Assembly (NCBI GenBank): GCA_029202845.1
Contig: CP119315.1
Span: 3,317,001-3,381,000, forward strand
Length of the DNA: 64,000 nt
Direction of reading: 5' to 3'
Origin: Candidatus Sphingomonas colombiensis
GTDB taxonomy: Bacteria > Pseudomonadota > Alphaproteobacteria > Sphingomonadales > Sphingomonadaceae
Part shown: piece after piece, positions 17,882-25,833 of the stretch
Layout of the letters: each line of letters starts with the position of its first letter
Position numbering within the stretch: the first letter of the stretch is position 1
Notes under the pieces: model-generated
The model's input: the letters and a program-made list of their open reading frames with translations, nothing else
Told to the model about the DNA's origin: nothing
Database searches by the model: none
Program-made: the position numbers and the translations under genes

Positions 17882-18421
17882 TCACGCGGCGGCCTTGCGC
17901 GCCTTCTCGAGTTTCTTGACCAGCATCTGGCGCTTCAGGCGCGAGATATGGTCGATAAACAGCACGCCGTTCAGATGGTCGATCTCATGCTGCACGCATG
18001 TCGCCATCAGGCCGGAGAATTCCTCCTCATGCGGCGCGCCATTTTCGTCGAGCCATTTTACGCGGCAGCGCGCGGGGCGCTCCACCTCGGCATATTGCTC
18101 GGGAATCGAGAGACACCCCTCGCTGTAGGTCGACATTTCGTCGCTGACCGACAGGATTTCCGGGTTGATGAACGCGCGGGGATCGCGCTTCGCCTCCGGC
18201 TTGGCGTCTTCTTCCTCGGTCTCGCGCTCCTGAAGATCGACCACCATCACGCGACGGATCACGCCGACCTGGCTCGCGGCGAGGCCGATGCCGTGCGCGG
18301 CATACATGGTGTCGAACATATCGGCGACGAGCGTGCGGACATCATCGTCCACCGCCTCCACCGGTTCACAGACCAGACGCAGACGGGGATCGGGAATCTC
18401 GACGATAGGCATTACGGACAT
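17882..18421 (-). CDS. def: Peptide deformylase
   Basis: A 179-aa metalloenzyme removing the N-formyl group from nascent proteins. Motif 1 is GIGLAASQVG, motif 2 EGCLSIPE (Cys ligand) and motif 3 QHEIDHLNGVLF (HExxH). A charged insert of about 18 residues (ETEEEDAKPEAK) lies between motifs 1 and 2. The ATG at 18421 is used, though MPIVEIPDPRLR three codons later is an equally good start. It is separated from recR by 31 bp on the same strand. Confidence 0.96.
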   Translation of the reverse strand: MSVMPIVEIPDPRLRLVCEPVEAVDDDVRTLVADMFDTMYAAHGIGLAASQVGVIRRVMVVDLQERETEEEDAKPEAKRDPRAFINPEILSVSDEMSTYSEGCLSIPEQYAEVERPARCRVKWLDENGAPHEEEFSGLMATCVQHEIDHLNGVLFIDHISRLKRQMLVKKLEKARKAAA

Positions 18422-18452
18422 GGATGTGAGCTAGGAGCGCCGACGGCGGGCG

Positions 18453-19049
18453 TCAAGCGACCGGGCGACGCGCGCGCAACGCCTGCGCCAATGTGCCCTC
18501 ATCGAGATAATCCAGCTCGCCGCCCACCGGCAGGCCATGCGCGAGCTGCGTCACCCGCACCGGGAAGCGCTCGATTCGCTCAGCGAGGTAATGCGCGGTC
18601 GTCTGCCCTTCCAGCGTGGCATTCATCGCCAGCACCACCTCATCGACGCCGCCAGCCTCGATCCGGCGGATAAGCGAATCGATCGAGAGGTCCTCCGGCC
18701 TTACCCCTTCGAGCGCCGAGAGCCGGCCACCGAGCACGTGGAACTGCCCCGGAAACAGCCGCGAGCGCTCCAGCGCCCACAGGTCCGCCACCTCTTCCAC
18801 CACGCACAAAGCCCGCGCATCGCGGCGCGGATCGGCGCAGATCGCGCACGGATCGGTGGTATCCACATTGCCGCAGACCGAGCAGGTCGCGAGCCGCTCC
18901 TCCACCCGCGTCAGCGCGGCGAGCAGCGGCACCAGCGCTGTTTCGCGTTTCTTGACCAGATGCAGCACGGCACGACGCGCCGACCGCGGCCCCAAACCGG
19001 GAAGCCGTGCCAGCGCGCTCGTCAGCGCTTCGATCTCCTGCGATGCCAT
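18453..19049 (-). CDS. recR: Recombination mediator protein RecR
   Basis: A 198-aa protein acting with RecF and RecO to load RecA on gapped DNA. The N-terminal helix-hairpin-helix region is LARLPGLGPRSARRAVLHL, the C4 zinc finger is CSVCGNVDTTDPCAIC, and the Toprim domain begins LCVVEEVADLWALE and ends near the C-terminal Walker-B-like region. Start MASQEIEALTSALARLPG gives the family's standard length; longer in-frame starts run into the fmt promoter. It is divergent from fmt with 55 bp between starts. Confidence 0.96.
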   Translation of the reverse strand: MASQEIEALTSALARLPGLGPRSARRAVLHLVKKRETALVPLLAALTRVEERLATCSVCGNVDTTDPCAICADPRRDARALCVVEEVADLWALERSRLFPGQFHVLGGRLSALEGVRPEDLSIDSLIRRIEAGGVDEVVLAMNATLEGQTTAHYLAERIERFPVRVTQLAHGLPVGGELDYLDEGTLAQALRARRPVA

Positions 19050-19104
19050 AAGCGGAACAGATAGGGGGTTGCGCGCCGCGCCGCCAGCGTGTCGAGAACG
19101 GGCC

Positions 19105-20010
19105 ATGCGGATCATCTTCATGGGAACGCCAGCCTTCGCCGTGCCGACGCTCGACGCGCTGGTCGATGCGGGTCACGAAATCGTTGCTGCCTATAGCCAG
19201 CCCCCGCGCCCCGGTGGGCGACGCGGGCGTGAACTCGTCCCCTCTCCGGTGCAGTGTCGCGCGGAGGAGCATGGCATCGCCACCCGCACCCCGGTCAGCC
19301 TGAAATCGTCGGAGGAACAGGCGGCATTTGCAGCGCTTGGGGCCGATGTCGCGGTGGTCGCGGCCTATGGCCTGATCCTGCCGAGCGCGGTGCTCGATGC
19401 GCCACGGCTCGGCTGCCTCAACGTCCATGGCTCGCTGCTGCCCCGCTGGCGTGGGGCGGCGCCGATCCAGCGCGCGATCCTCGCCGGAGACCCGGAAACG
19501 GGGGTTGGCGTCATGCAGATGGAGGCCGGGCTCGATACCGGCCCGGTGCGGCTGGAAGGACGCACCCCGATCCATGGCAAGACGGCCGGGGAATTGACCG
19601 ACGAACTGGCGCTGCTCGGCGCGCGGTTGATGGTGCAAGTACTCGCTGACCCTGATGCCTACCCGTCGGTCGCGCAGCCGGAGGACGGCATCACTTATGC
19701 CGCGAAAATCGCAAAGGACGAGACGCGGCTCGATTTCACGCAGGATGCGGCGATGGTGGAGCGGCAGATTCGCGCGTTCAACCCGCCCGGCGCGTGGTTC
19801 GAGATCAATGGCGAGCGCGTCCGGATGCTCGCGGCCACGGTAGAACGCGACATCGGCGGCGAGCCTGGAACCGTGCTCGACGACAGGCTCACCATCGCCT
19901 GCGCAGGCGGAGCAATCCGGCCATCGCTGGTTCAGCGCGCCGGGCGCGGAGTGATGACGACGGGGGATTTGCTGCGCGGCTTCGCCATCCCGGCGGGCGC
20001 GATATTGTGA
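19105..20010 (+). CDS. fmt: Methionyl-tRNA formyltransferase
   Basis: A 301-aa enzyme that formylates initiator Met-tRNA using 10-formyltetrahydrofolate, the counterpart of the deformylase encoded nearby on the other strand. It starts MRIIFMGTPAFAVPTLDAL. The catalytic segment NVHGSLLPRWRGAAPIQRAI contains the Asn-His pair, and GVGVMQMEAGLDTGPV follows; the C-terminal OB-like domain is about 205-301. The ATG at 19105 is the only sensible start. Its stop overlaps the truA GTG start. Confidence 0.97.
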   Translation: MRIIFMGTPAFAVPTLDALVDAGHEIVAAYSQPPRPGGRRGRELVPSPVQCRAEEHGIATRTPVSLKSSEEQAAFAALGADVAVVAAYGLILPSAVLDAPRLGCLNVHGSLLPRWRGAAPIQRAILAGDPETGVGVMQMEAGLDTGPVRLEGRTPIHGKTAGELTDELALLGARLMVQVLADPDAYPSVAQPEDGITYAAKIAKDETRLDFTQDAAMVERQIRAFNPPGAWFEINGERVRMLAATVERDIGGEPGTVLDDRLTIACAGGAIRPSLVQRAGRGVMTTGDLLRGFAIPAGAIL

Positions 20011-20753
20011 CGCGATTCGCGCTGACGATCGAATTCGACGGCCGCCCCTTCATGGGCTGGCAGCGCCAGGCGCATGGCCCCAGCGTGCAACAGGCGCTGG
20101 AAGACGCGGTGTTCGCGATCACAGGTGAGCAAGTGGCGGTCCATGCCGCCGGGCGTACCGATGCCGGCGTTCACGCCACGGCGATGCGCGCGCACGTCGA
20201 TATCGAGAAACCGATCACACCTTTTCGCCTGATGGAGGCGCTCAACGCGCGGGTCCGGCCCGCGCCGGTGGCGGTGCTAGCTGTCGAAGAAGTGGCAGAT
20301 GACTGGCACGCGCGCTTCTCCTGCGTCGCCCGCCACTATCGCTACACCATCGTCATGCGGCGGGCGCAACTCACCTTTGAACATGGGCTGGCGTGGCGCG
20401 TCGCGCCACCGCTGGATGTCGCGGCGATGCGGGCCGGCGCTGAGCGACTGGTCGGGCGGCATGATTTCACCACCTTTCGCTCGGCCCATTGCCAGGCGGA
20501 TAGCCCGTTGAGGACGCTCGACCGACTCGACGTGGTGACAGACGGCACCCGGATCGACATTTTCGCCTCCGCGCGCTCGTTCCTGCACCATCAGGTGCGC
20601 TCGATGGTCGGCTGCCTCGCGCTTGTCGGTCAGGGAAAATGGTCGCCCGACGATGTTTCCGCCGCGCTGAACGCACGCGACCGGGCGGCGCTCGGTTATA
20701 ACGCGCCACCCGACGGGCTTTACTTCATCGGCGCTGACTATCCGGACGCGTGA
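20007..20753 (+). CDS. truA: tRNA pseudouridine(38-40) synthase
   Basis: A 248-aa enzyme making pseudouridine in the anticodon stem-loop. The catalytic aspartate is in AAGRTDAGVHA, preceded by FMGWQRQAHGPSVQQALE and followed by FLHHQVRSMVG and the C-terminal LYFIGADYPDA. The GTG start at 20007 overlaps the fmt stop (GTGA), indicating coupled translation, and the protein sequence begins immediately there with TRFALTIEFDG. Its 3' end overlaps the convergent methyltransferase gene by 29 bp. Confidence 0.96.
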   Translation: MTRFALTIEFDGRPFMGWQRQAHGPSVQQALEDAVFAITGEQVAVHAAGRTDAGVHATAMRAHVDIEKPITPFRLMEALNARVRPAPVAVLAVEEVADDWHARFSCVARHYRYTIVMRRAQLTFEHGLAWRVAPPLDVAAMRAGAERLVGRHDFTTFRSAHCQADSPLRTLDRLDVVTDGTRIDIFASARSFLHHQVRSMVGCLALVGQGKWSPDDVSAALNARDRAALGYNAPPDGLYFIGADYPDA

Positions 20754-21918
20754 AGCGCGCGGCGAGTTCGACATGCGTTGACCAGCGGAACTGGCCGACC
20801 GGCTGCACCCATTCGAGCGTATAACCACCTTCGCACATCGCCTTGGCGTCCCGCGCGAAGCTGGCCGGGTTGCACGAAACATAGCCGACCACGGGCACTT
20901 TGCAGGTCGCCAGCGCCTCCGCCTGTTCACGGGCACCAGCGCGCGGCGGATCGAGCACCACCGCGGCGAAGCGATCCAGCTCCGCCGGCGCGAGCGGCCG
21001 GCGATAGAGATCGCGATGTTCGACGAACACCGGCCGCTGCGCACGCCCTGCCGCGGCTTTCAGCGACAGAACCGCTTCTCGCCCGCCCTCCGCAGCATAG
21101 ACCTTCGCCGGAAACGCCAACGCGAACGTACCGAGACCGGCGAACAAGTCCGCGATCGTCGGCGCGCTCCCAACCGCCTCACGCATCGCCGCGACCAGCG
21201 CCGCCTCGCCTTCGCGCGTCGCCTGAAGAAACGCGGCCGAGGGCAGCGGGACGGGCAGGTCGCCCAACGTCACGGTTACTGCATCCGGCTCCCATCGCAC
21301 CTCGGGGCCAAAGCCCCCATCTAAGGCGAAACGAGCCAGACCGTGTTGCTCGGCAAAGGCAGTGATCGCCTCCGCTGCTTCCAGCCCCTCTGGCACCGCG
21401 CCGGAAATCAGCACGTCCACGCCCTGATCCGCGAGCGCGAGATGGATATCGAGCCGCCGCCGCAACCGTAGCCGCCCGAGCAGGCGCTTGAGTGGCGCGA
21501 CGATCGCGAACAGCTCGGGCGCCAGCACATGGCATTGCGAAAGATCGACAATCGCGTGGCTTTTTTCGCCGGTGAAGCCCAACCGCCCCGATGGCTCCCA
21601 ATGCAGGGTGGCGCGGCGGCGGGTATGCGGTGGAGAAAGGACGGGTGGCCGAATATCGGTCGTCAACCCTTGTGCCGCCAGCGCGGATGAGATGCGATCG
21701 GTGATGAAGCCCGCCCACGCCGTATCGTCGAGGTGCTGGAGCTGACATCCGCCGCACGCAGGAAAATGGCGGCAAGGCGGCGGCGCGTGATGCGGGCCGG
21801 GAACGATCGTGCCGTTCTCGTTCACAACATCCCCGGGCGCGGTGAAGGCGAAATGGCGGCCGTCCGCCGTCACGCCATCGCCGAGCGCGCCGATACGAAC
21901 AATCTCGTTCACAGACAT
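20725..21918 (-). CDS. RNA m5U methyltransferase family (RumA/RlmD-like) with Fe-S site
   Basis: A 397-aa SAM-dependent enzyme. A short TRAM-like start is followed by a cysteine cluster, CRHFPACGGC plus a fourth Cys in LSQCHVLAPE, matching the [4Fe-4S] site of RumA-type 23S rRNA uracil-5-methyltransferases. The Rossmann part has DLFAGLGTFAL, the DPPRAGAREQAEAL motif and the catalytic Cys in GYVSCNPASFARD. Whether the target is rRNA or tRNA cannot be decided here. Start MSVNEIVRIGALGDG is chosen because it slightly overlaps the upstream stop (10 bp). Confidence 0.9.
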   Translation of the reverse strand: MSVNEIVRIGALGDGVTADGRHFAFTAPGDVVNENGTIVPGPHHAPPPCRHFPACGGCQLQHLDDTAWAGFITDRISSALAAQGLTTDIRPPVLSPPHTRRRATLHWEPSGRLGFTGEKSHAIVDLSQCHVLAPELFAIVAPLKRLLGRLRLRRRLDIHLALADQGVDVLISGAVPEGLEAAEAITAFAEQHGLARFALDGGFGPEVRWEPDAVTVTLGDLPVPLPSAAFLQATREGEAALVAAMREAVGSAPTIADLFAGLGTFALAFPAKVYAAEGGREAVLSLKAAAGRAQRPVFVEHRDLYRRPLAPAELDRFAAVVLDPPRAGAREQAEALATCKVPVVGYVSCNPASFARDAKAMCEGGYTLEWVQPVGQFRWSTHVELAARFTRPDSQRR

Positions 21919-23291
21919 GCGGCGATCGCCCCTGGCAAATGCCGCGCGAGATCGTCCGCGATGAACGCGGCTCCTGCGCGGCGTGCGGCCTCGCCATGCA
22001 GCCAAACGCCCTCGCCCGCCGCGATCGACGCATCACCGCCGACTGCGAGCCGCGCGGCGATCACGCCAGCGAGCACGTCGCCGGTGCCAGCCGTGGACAG
22101 CCATGTCGGCGCGGCGCGAGCGATACTCACCCCGCCATCGGGTGTTGCAATCACTGTATCGGCCCCTTTGAAAACAATCGTCGCGCCAGTGGCTTTCGCC
22201 GCATCGCGCGCGCGCTCAATCTTGCTCGCGTCGCCGTTTCCGAACAACGCATCGAATTCGCCCCCATGCGGGGTCAGGATCGTCGGCGCGTTGCGCGCTG
22301 CGATCTGCTCCGCCCTTACAAGGTGGAGCGCATCGCCGTCGACCACCAATGGTCGATCGCTGGCAAGGGCGTCGCTCAGCCGATCACGCGCACGATCGTC
22401 GCGCCCCAACCCCGGACCGATCAGGAGCGCGCCGATACGCGTATCCGCCAACGACGCCGGATCATAGCGCCGCCGCACCACCGCATGCGGCAGCCGGTCG
22501 GTCGCGCTGCCGAGCAGGAGCACATATCCCGCGCCTCCAGCCGCTGCTGAGATAGCCGCCAATGCCGCAGCCCCCGGCATCGCCCCGGCAATGATTGCGA
22601 CCATTCCCCGGCTGTATTTATGCGCCTGAGCCGCTGGCGTTGCCAACTTCGGACGCGCGAGTACCGTGGCACCGCTTTCCACCGGGACGCCGATATCCAG
22701 CACCAGGAGCTGACGCGAACGAGCGGCCGCCGGCAGCAGCAGATGCGACGGCTTGAGCGCGCCTAACGCCAGCGTCAGATCATAAATCGGCGAAGCGGAT
22801 AGCAACCGCCCGTCATCGGTAGCCGCGCCACTCGGCAGATCAACCGCGATCGAAAGCTGTGCCGCCTGCACCAGCCGGACGAGCGCCGCCGCTGTTTCGG
22901 TTTCCAACCCGCGCGTCAATCCAGTGCCGAACAGCGCATCGACCAGCACGGAAGCCGGTTGCGCGGCGGCGAGCGGCTCGACCGCGCTGCCCCAGCCGCG
23001 CCTGGCCGCGATCGCCGCCGGGCTGCGCGGTTCGCCGGTCGAAGCCACCCGCACCGCATGGCCAGTCGCCGCCAATATCCGCGCCGCGACATAGCCATCG
23101 CCACCATTGTTGCCGGGGCCGCACAGGATCAGCACCTCCCGATCGCCCGCGATCCGACGGACCTGCTCAGCCACTGCCGCGCCGGCCCGCTCCATCAATG
23201 CCTCGACATTCGTGCCCGCCGCGATCGCTCGATTCTCCGCCGCGCGCATTTCGGCGTCGGTCAGGATCGGCTTGCCGTCGAGCGGCGTCAT
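21909..23291 (-). CDS. nnrDE: Bifunctional NAD(P)HX epimerase / ADP-dependent dehydratase
   Basis: A 460-aa metabolite-repair enzyme restoring hydrated NAD(P)H. The N-terminal YjeF-N epimerase domain (about 1-210) has CGPGNNGGDGYVAARIL. The C-terminal ribokinase-like dehydratase domain (about 215-460) has LLIGPGLGRD, ILTPHGGEFDALFG and the ATP/ADP-site STAGTGDVLAGVIAARL. Fusion of the two domains is the usual bacterial form. The start overlaps the upstream lipoprotein stop (ATGA); the end overlaps the methyltransferase start. Confidence 0.95.
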   Translation of the reverse strand: MTPLDGKPILTDAEMRAAENRAIAAGTNVEALMERAGAAVAEQVRRIAGDREVLILCGPGNNGGDGYVAARILAATGHAVRVASTGEPRSPAAIAARRGWGSAVEPLAAAQPASVLVDALFGTGLTRGLETETAAALVRLVQAAQLSIAVDLPSGAATDDGRLLSASPIYDLTLALGALKPSHLLLPAAARSRQLLVLDIGVPVESGATVLARPKLATPAAQAHKYSRGMVAIIAGAMPGAAALAAISAAAGGAGYVLLLGSATDRLPHAVVRRRYDPASLADTRIGALLIGPGLGRDDRARDRLSDALASDRPLVVDGDALHLVRAEQIAARNAPTILTPHGGEFDALFGNGDASKIERARDAAKATGATIVFKGADTVIATPDGGVSIARAAPTWLSTAGTGDVLAGVIAARLAVGGDASIAAGEGVWLHGEAARRAGAAFIADDLARHLPGAIAACL

Positions 23292-23695
23292 CGCCTGGCA
23301 CCGATCGTTGCGGGCAGGCGGTAGCGGTCCCCGGCCAGCGTAACCTCGATCTCGTTCGCGCCCATGATCACCACTTCTGCCGGCGCGGCACCGTCAGCTG
23401 CGACGACCCCACGTCCGTCCTTCGTCACCAGCAGGCGCCGGAAACCTCCGTCGGCGTGGCGCACGGTGAGCACAAGTCCGCGCTCGCTCTGCTCCCGCTC
23501 CAGCGCACAGGACCGCGAAAAGGCGCGAGCATCACCGATCGCGCAATCGAGATCGCCCTTGCCGCTGGCCAGTTCGCGATGCTCCTGCTCAACGGCAGCA
23601 AGCGCATTCCCGTCGCCGCCGCGTGCGCCGCATCCCGTCAAGAGCGCCGCAAGAAGGATCGCCGCGGCCGGGCGATCAGATATCGGCGTAAACAT
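23288..23695 (-). CDS. Predicted small lipoprotein, 135 aa
   Basis: The N terminus carries a hydrophobic stretch ending in the lipobox LLTGC (Cys about residue 22), so the mature protein should be lipid-anchored. The remainder is a compact domain with two cysteines (DCAIG and SCALE) that could form a disulfide, then a beta-rich C-terminal half. Its start overlaps the 3' end of ilvD by 20 bp and its stop overlaps nnrDE (ATGA), so it is translated within the ilvD unit. No family is recognised. Confidence 0.7.
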   Translation of the reverse strand: MFTPISDRPAAAILLAALLTGCGARGGDGNALAAVEQEHRELASGKGDLDCAIGDARAFSRSCALEREQSERGLVLTVRHADGGFRRLLVTKDGRGVVAADGAAPAEVVIMGANEIEVTLAGDRYRLPATIGARR

Positions 23696-25397
23696 GGCGC
23701 TCCGCAGCCGCGCCGGGATGGGTCAGCGCGCCCTTGCGCGCCGGGCCGACGTTCTGCGCGTAACGCCACAGCGCACCAGAGCCATAGCCATTTTCGCGCG
23801 GCTTCCAGCGGGCGCGACGTTCCGCGAGCACCGCTTCATCGACGAGCAGGTCGATCGTCCCCGCCTCCGCGTCGATACGGATCGTATCGCCATCCTCGAC
23901 CAAAGCGATCGGCCCGCATTCGGCAGCCTCCGGGCCGACATGGCCGATGCAGAAACCACGCGTCGCGCCCGAGAAGCGACCGTCGGTGATCAGCGCGACC
24001 TTCTCGCCCATGCCAAGGCCATAGAGCGCCGCAGTGGTGGAGAGCATCTCGCGCATGCCGGGGCCACCCTTTGGCCCTTCATAGCGGATCACGACCACCT
24101 CCCCCTCGGCGATCTCACGATTCTCCACCGCCTGGAACGTATCCTCCTCGCAATCGAAGCAGCGCGCAGGCCCCTCGAATTGCAAGCGGTGCATCCCGGC
24201 GACCTTCACGATCGCGCCTTCGGGGGCGAGGCTGCCCTTCAGCCCGACGACGCCACCGGTGGGAGTGATCGGCGCTTTCGCGTCATAGATCACCTTCTGA
24301 TCGGGGTTCCACGTCACCTCATCGATATTCTCGGCCAGCGTGCGGCCGGTGACCGTCAGGCAATTGCCGTGCAACAGCCCCTCCGCCAGCAGCGTCTTCA
24401 TCAGCATGTAGACGCCGCCCGCCTCATACATGTCCTTCGCGACATATTTCCCGCCGGGCTTTAGATCGGCGCAATAAGGCGTCGTCTTGAAGATATCGGC
24501 GACGTCGAACAGATCGAATTCGATCCCCGCCTCATTGGCCATCGCGGGGAGGTGGAGTGCGCCGTTGGTCGAGCCGCCGGTCGCCGCGACGATGCGCGCG
24601 GCATTCTCGAATGCCTCGCGCGTGCAGATATCGCGCGGGCGGATATTCTTCGCCAGCAATTCCATCACCTGTGCGCCTGCCGCGACCGCGATTTGCTCAC
24701 GCGATGTATAAGGTGCCGGCACCATGTTGCTGTTAGGCAAGGACAATCCAATTGCCTCGCCGACGCACGCCATGGTGTTCGCGGTATATTGGCCACCGCA
24801 CGCACCATGGCCCGGACAGGCGACCTTTTCCAGCGCGTGGACTTCCTCGATCGGGCAAGCATGCGCGGCATATTTGCCGACCACCTCGAACACATCGACC
24901 ACCGTCACGTCGCGACCCTGATAGCGACCCGGCAGGATCGATCCGCCATAGACGAAGATCGACGGAATATTGAGCCGCAGCATCGACATCATCATGCCCG
25001 GCAGCGATTTGTCGCACCCGGCGAAGCCGACCAGCGCATCATAACAATGACCGCGGACCGAAAGCTCGACCGAATCGGCGATCACCTCGCGGCTGACGAG
25101 GCTGGACTTCATGCCCTGATGCCCCATCGCGATCCCGTCCGTCACGGTGATCGTGTTGAAACGGCGCGGCGTGCCCCCACCCTGCTCCACCCCGCGACGC
25201 GCGGCGTCCGCCTGCGCATCGAGCGTGGTATTGCAGGGCGCGCTATCGTTGCCGGCGGAGGCGAGCGCGACGAACGGCCGGGCAATTTCCTCCTCGGTCA
25301 AACCCATCGCATAGTAATAACTGCGATGCGGAGCACGCTCCGGACCAACAGAAACATGCCGGCTGGGCAGGCGAGACTTGTCGAATTGATGGGTCAT
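23676..25397 (-). CDS. ilvD: Dihydroxy-acid dehydratase
   Basis: A 573-aa Fe-S dehydratase in valine, leucine and isoleucine synthesis. Cluster cysteines are in NDSAPCNTTL, GFAGCDKSLPG and CPGHGACGGQYTANTM; LKGSLAPEGA and GRFSGATRGFCIGHVGPEA match the C-terminal active-site half. Start MTHQFDKSRLPSRH is preferred over an ATG 12 codons upstream. It heads a run of overlapping genes on the minus strand (lipoprotein, NAD(P)HX repair, RNA methyltransferase). Confidence 0.97.
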   Translation of the reverse strand: MTHQFDKSRLPSRHVSVGPERAPHRSYYYAMGLTEEEIARPFVALASAGNDSAPCNTTLDAQADAARRGVEQGGGTPRRFNTITVTDGIAMGHQGMKSSLVSREVIADSVELSVRGHCYDALVGFAGCDKSLPGMMMSMLRLNIPSIFVYGGSILPGRYQGRDVTVVDVFEVVGKYAAHACPIEEVHALEKVACPGHGACGGQYTANTMACVGEAIGLSLPNSNMVPAPYTSREQIAVAAGAQVMELLAKNIRPRDICTREAFENAARIVAATGGSTNGALHLPAMANEAGIEFDLFDVADIFKTTPYCADLKPGGKYVAKDMYEAGGVYMLMKTLLAEGLLHGNCLTVTGRTLAENIDEVTWNPDQKVIYDAKAPITPTGGVVGLKGSLAPEGAIVKVAGMHRLQFEGPARCFDCEEDTFQAVENREIAEGEVVVIRYEGPKGGPGMREMLSTTAALYGLGMGEKVALITDGRFSGATRGFCIGHVGPEAAECGPIALVEDGDTIRIDAEAGTIDLLVDEAVLAERRARWKPRENGYGSGALWRYAQNVGPARKGALTHPGAAAERHVYADI

Positions 25398-25442
25398 GCG
25401 CGCTTCGCTAGGCCGCGTGCCGCACCCGCGCAACCCTTCGTA

Positions 25443-25793
25443 TCAGGGTGCCAGCCGGTTAAGCGCCTGCTCGACGCCTTCCATGGTGAACGGCTTCATC
25501 AGGCGCGGGCGATCACGATGGCGATCGATGATCGTTTCGCCGCCACCGCCTGTCGCGAAAACGAATGGAATGTCAGCCGTGGCCAGCGCATCCGCGATCG
25601 TCCAGCTTTTCTCGCCGCCGCGCAGATTTACGTCCAGGATCGCACAACCGACCACGCCGGCCTCGATAAATGGCAGCGCCTCCGCGCTGCAATCCGCCGT
25701 GCCCGCGCAAGGCCGGCCCAGTGCGTCGAGAAAGTCTTCAAGCATCATCGCGATGAGCGGTTCATCCTCGACGATCAGGACTTGTGCGGTCAT
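25443..25793 (-). CDS. Single-domain response regulator (receiver only)
   Basis: A 116-aa CheY-like receiver without an output domain. The acidic pair is in LIVEDEPLIAMML, the phosphoryl-acceptor Asp is in GCAILDVNLRGG, and the conserved Lys-Pro in RLMKPFTMEG. The start MTAQVLIVEDE at 25793 is preferred over an ATG four codons upstream. It follows cckA by about 40 bp on the same strand, so the CckA kinase is a natural phosphodonor candidate, though this is inference from position. Confidence 0.88.
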   Translation of the reverse strand: MTAQVLIVEDEPLIAMMLEDFLDALGRPCAGTADCSAEALPFIEAGVVGCAILDVNLRGGEKSWTIADALATADIPFVFATGGGGETIIDRHRDRPRLMKPFTMEGVEQALNRLAP

Positions 25794-25833
25794 GCATCGG
25801 GCCATAACGAGCGCCGCAACCGACGCAAGCCCA

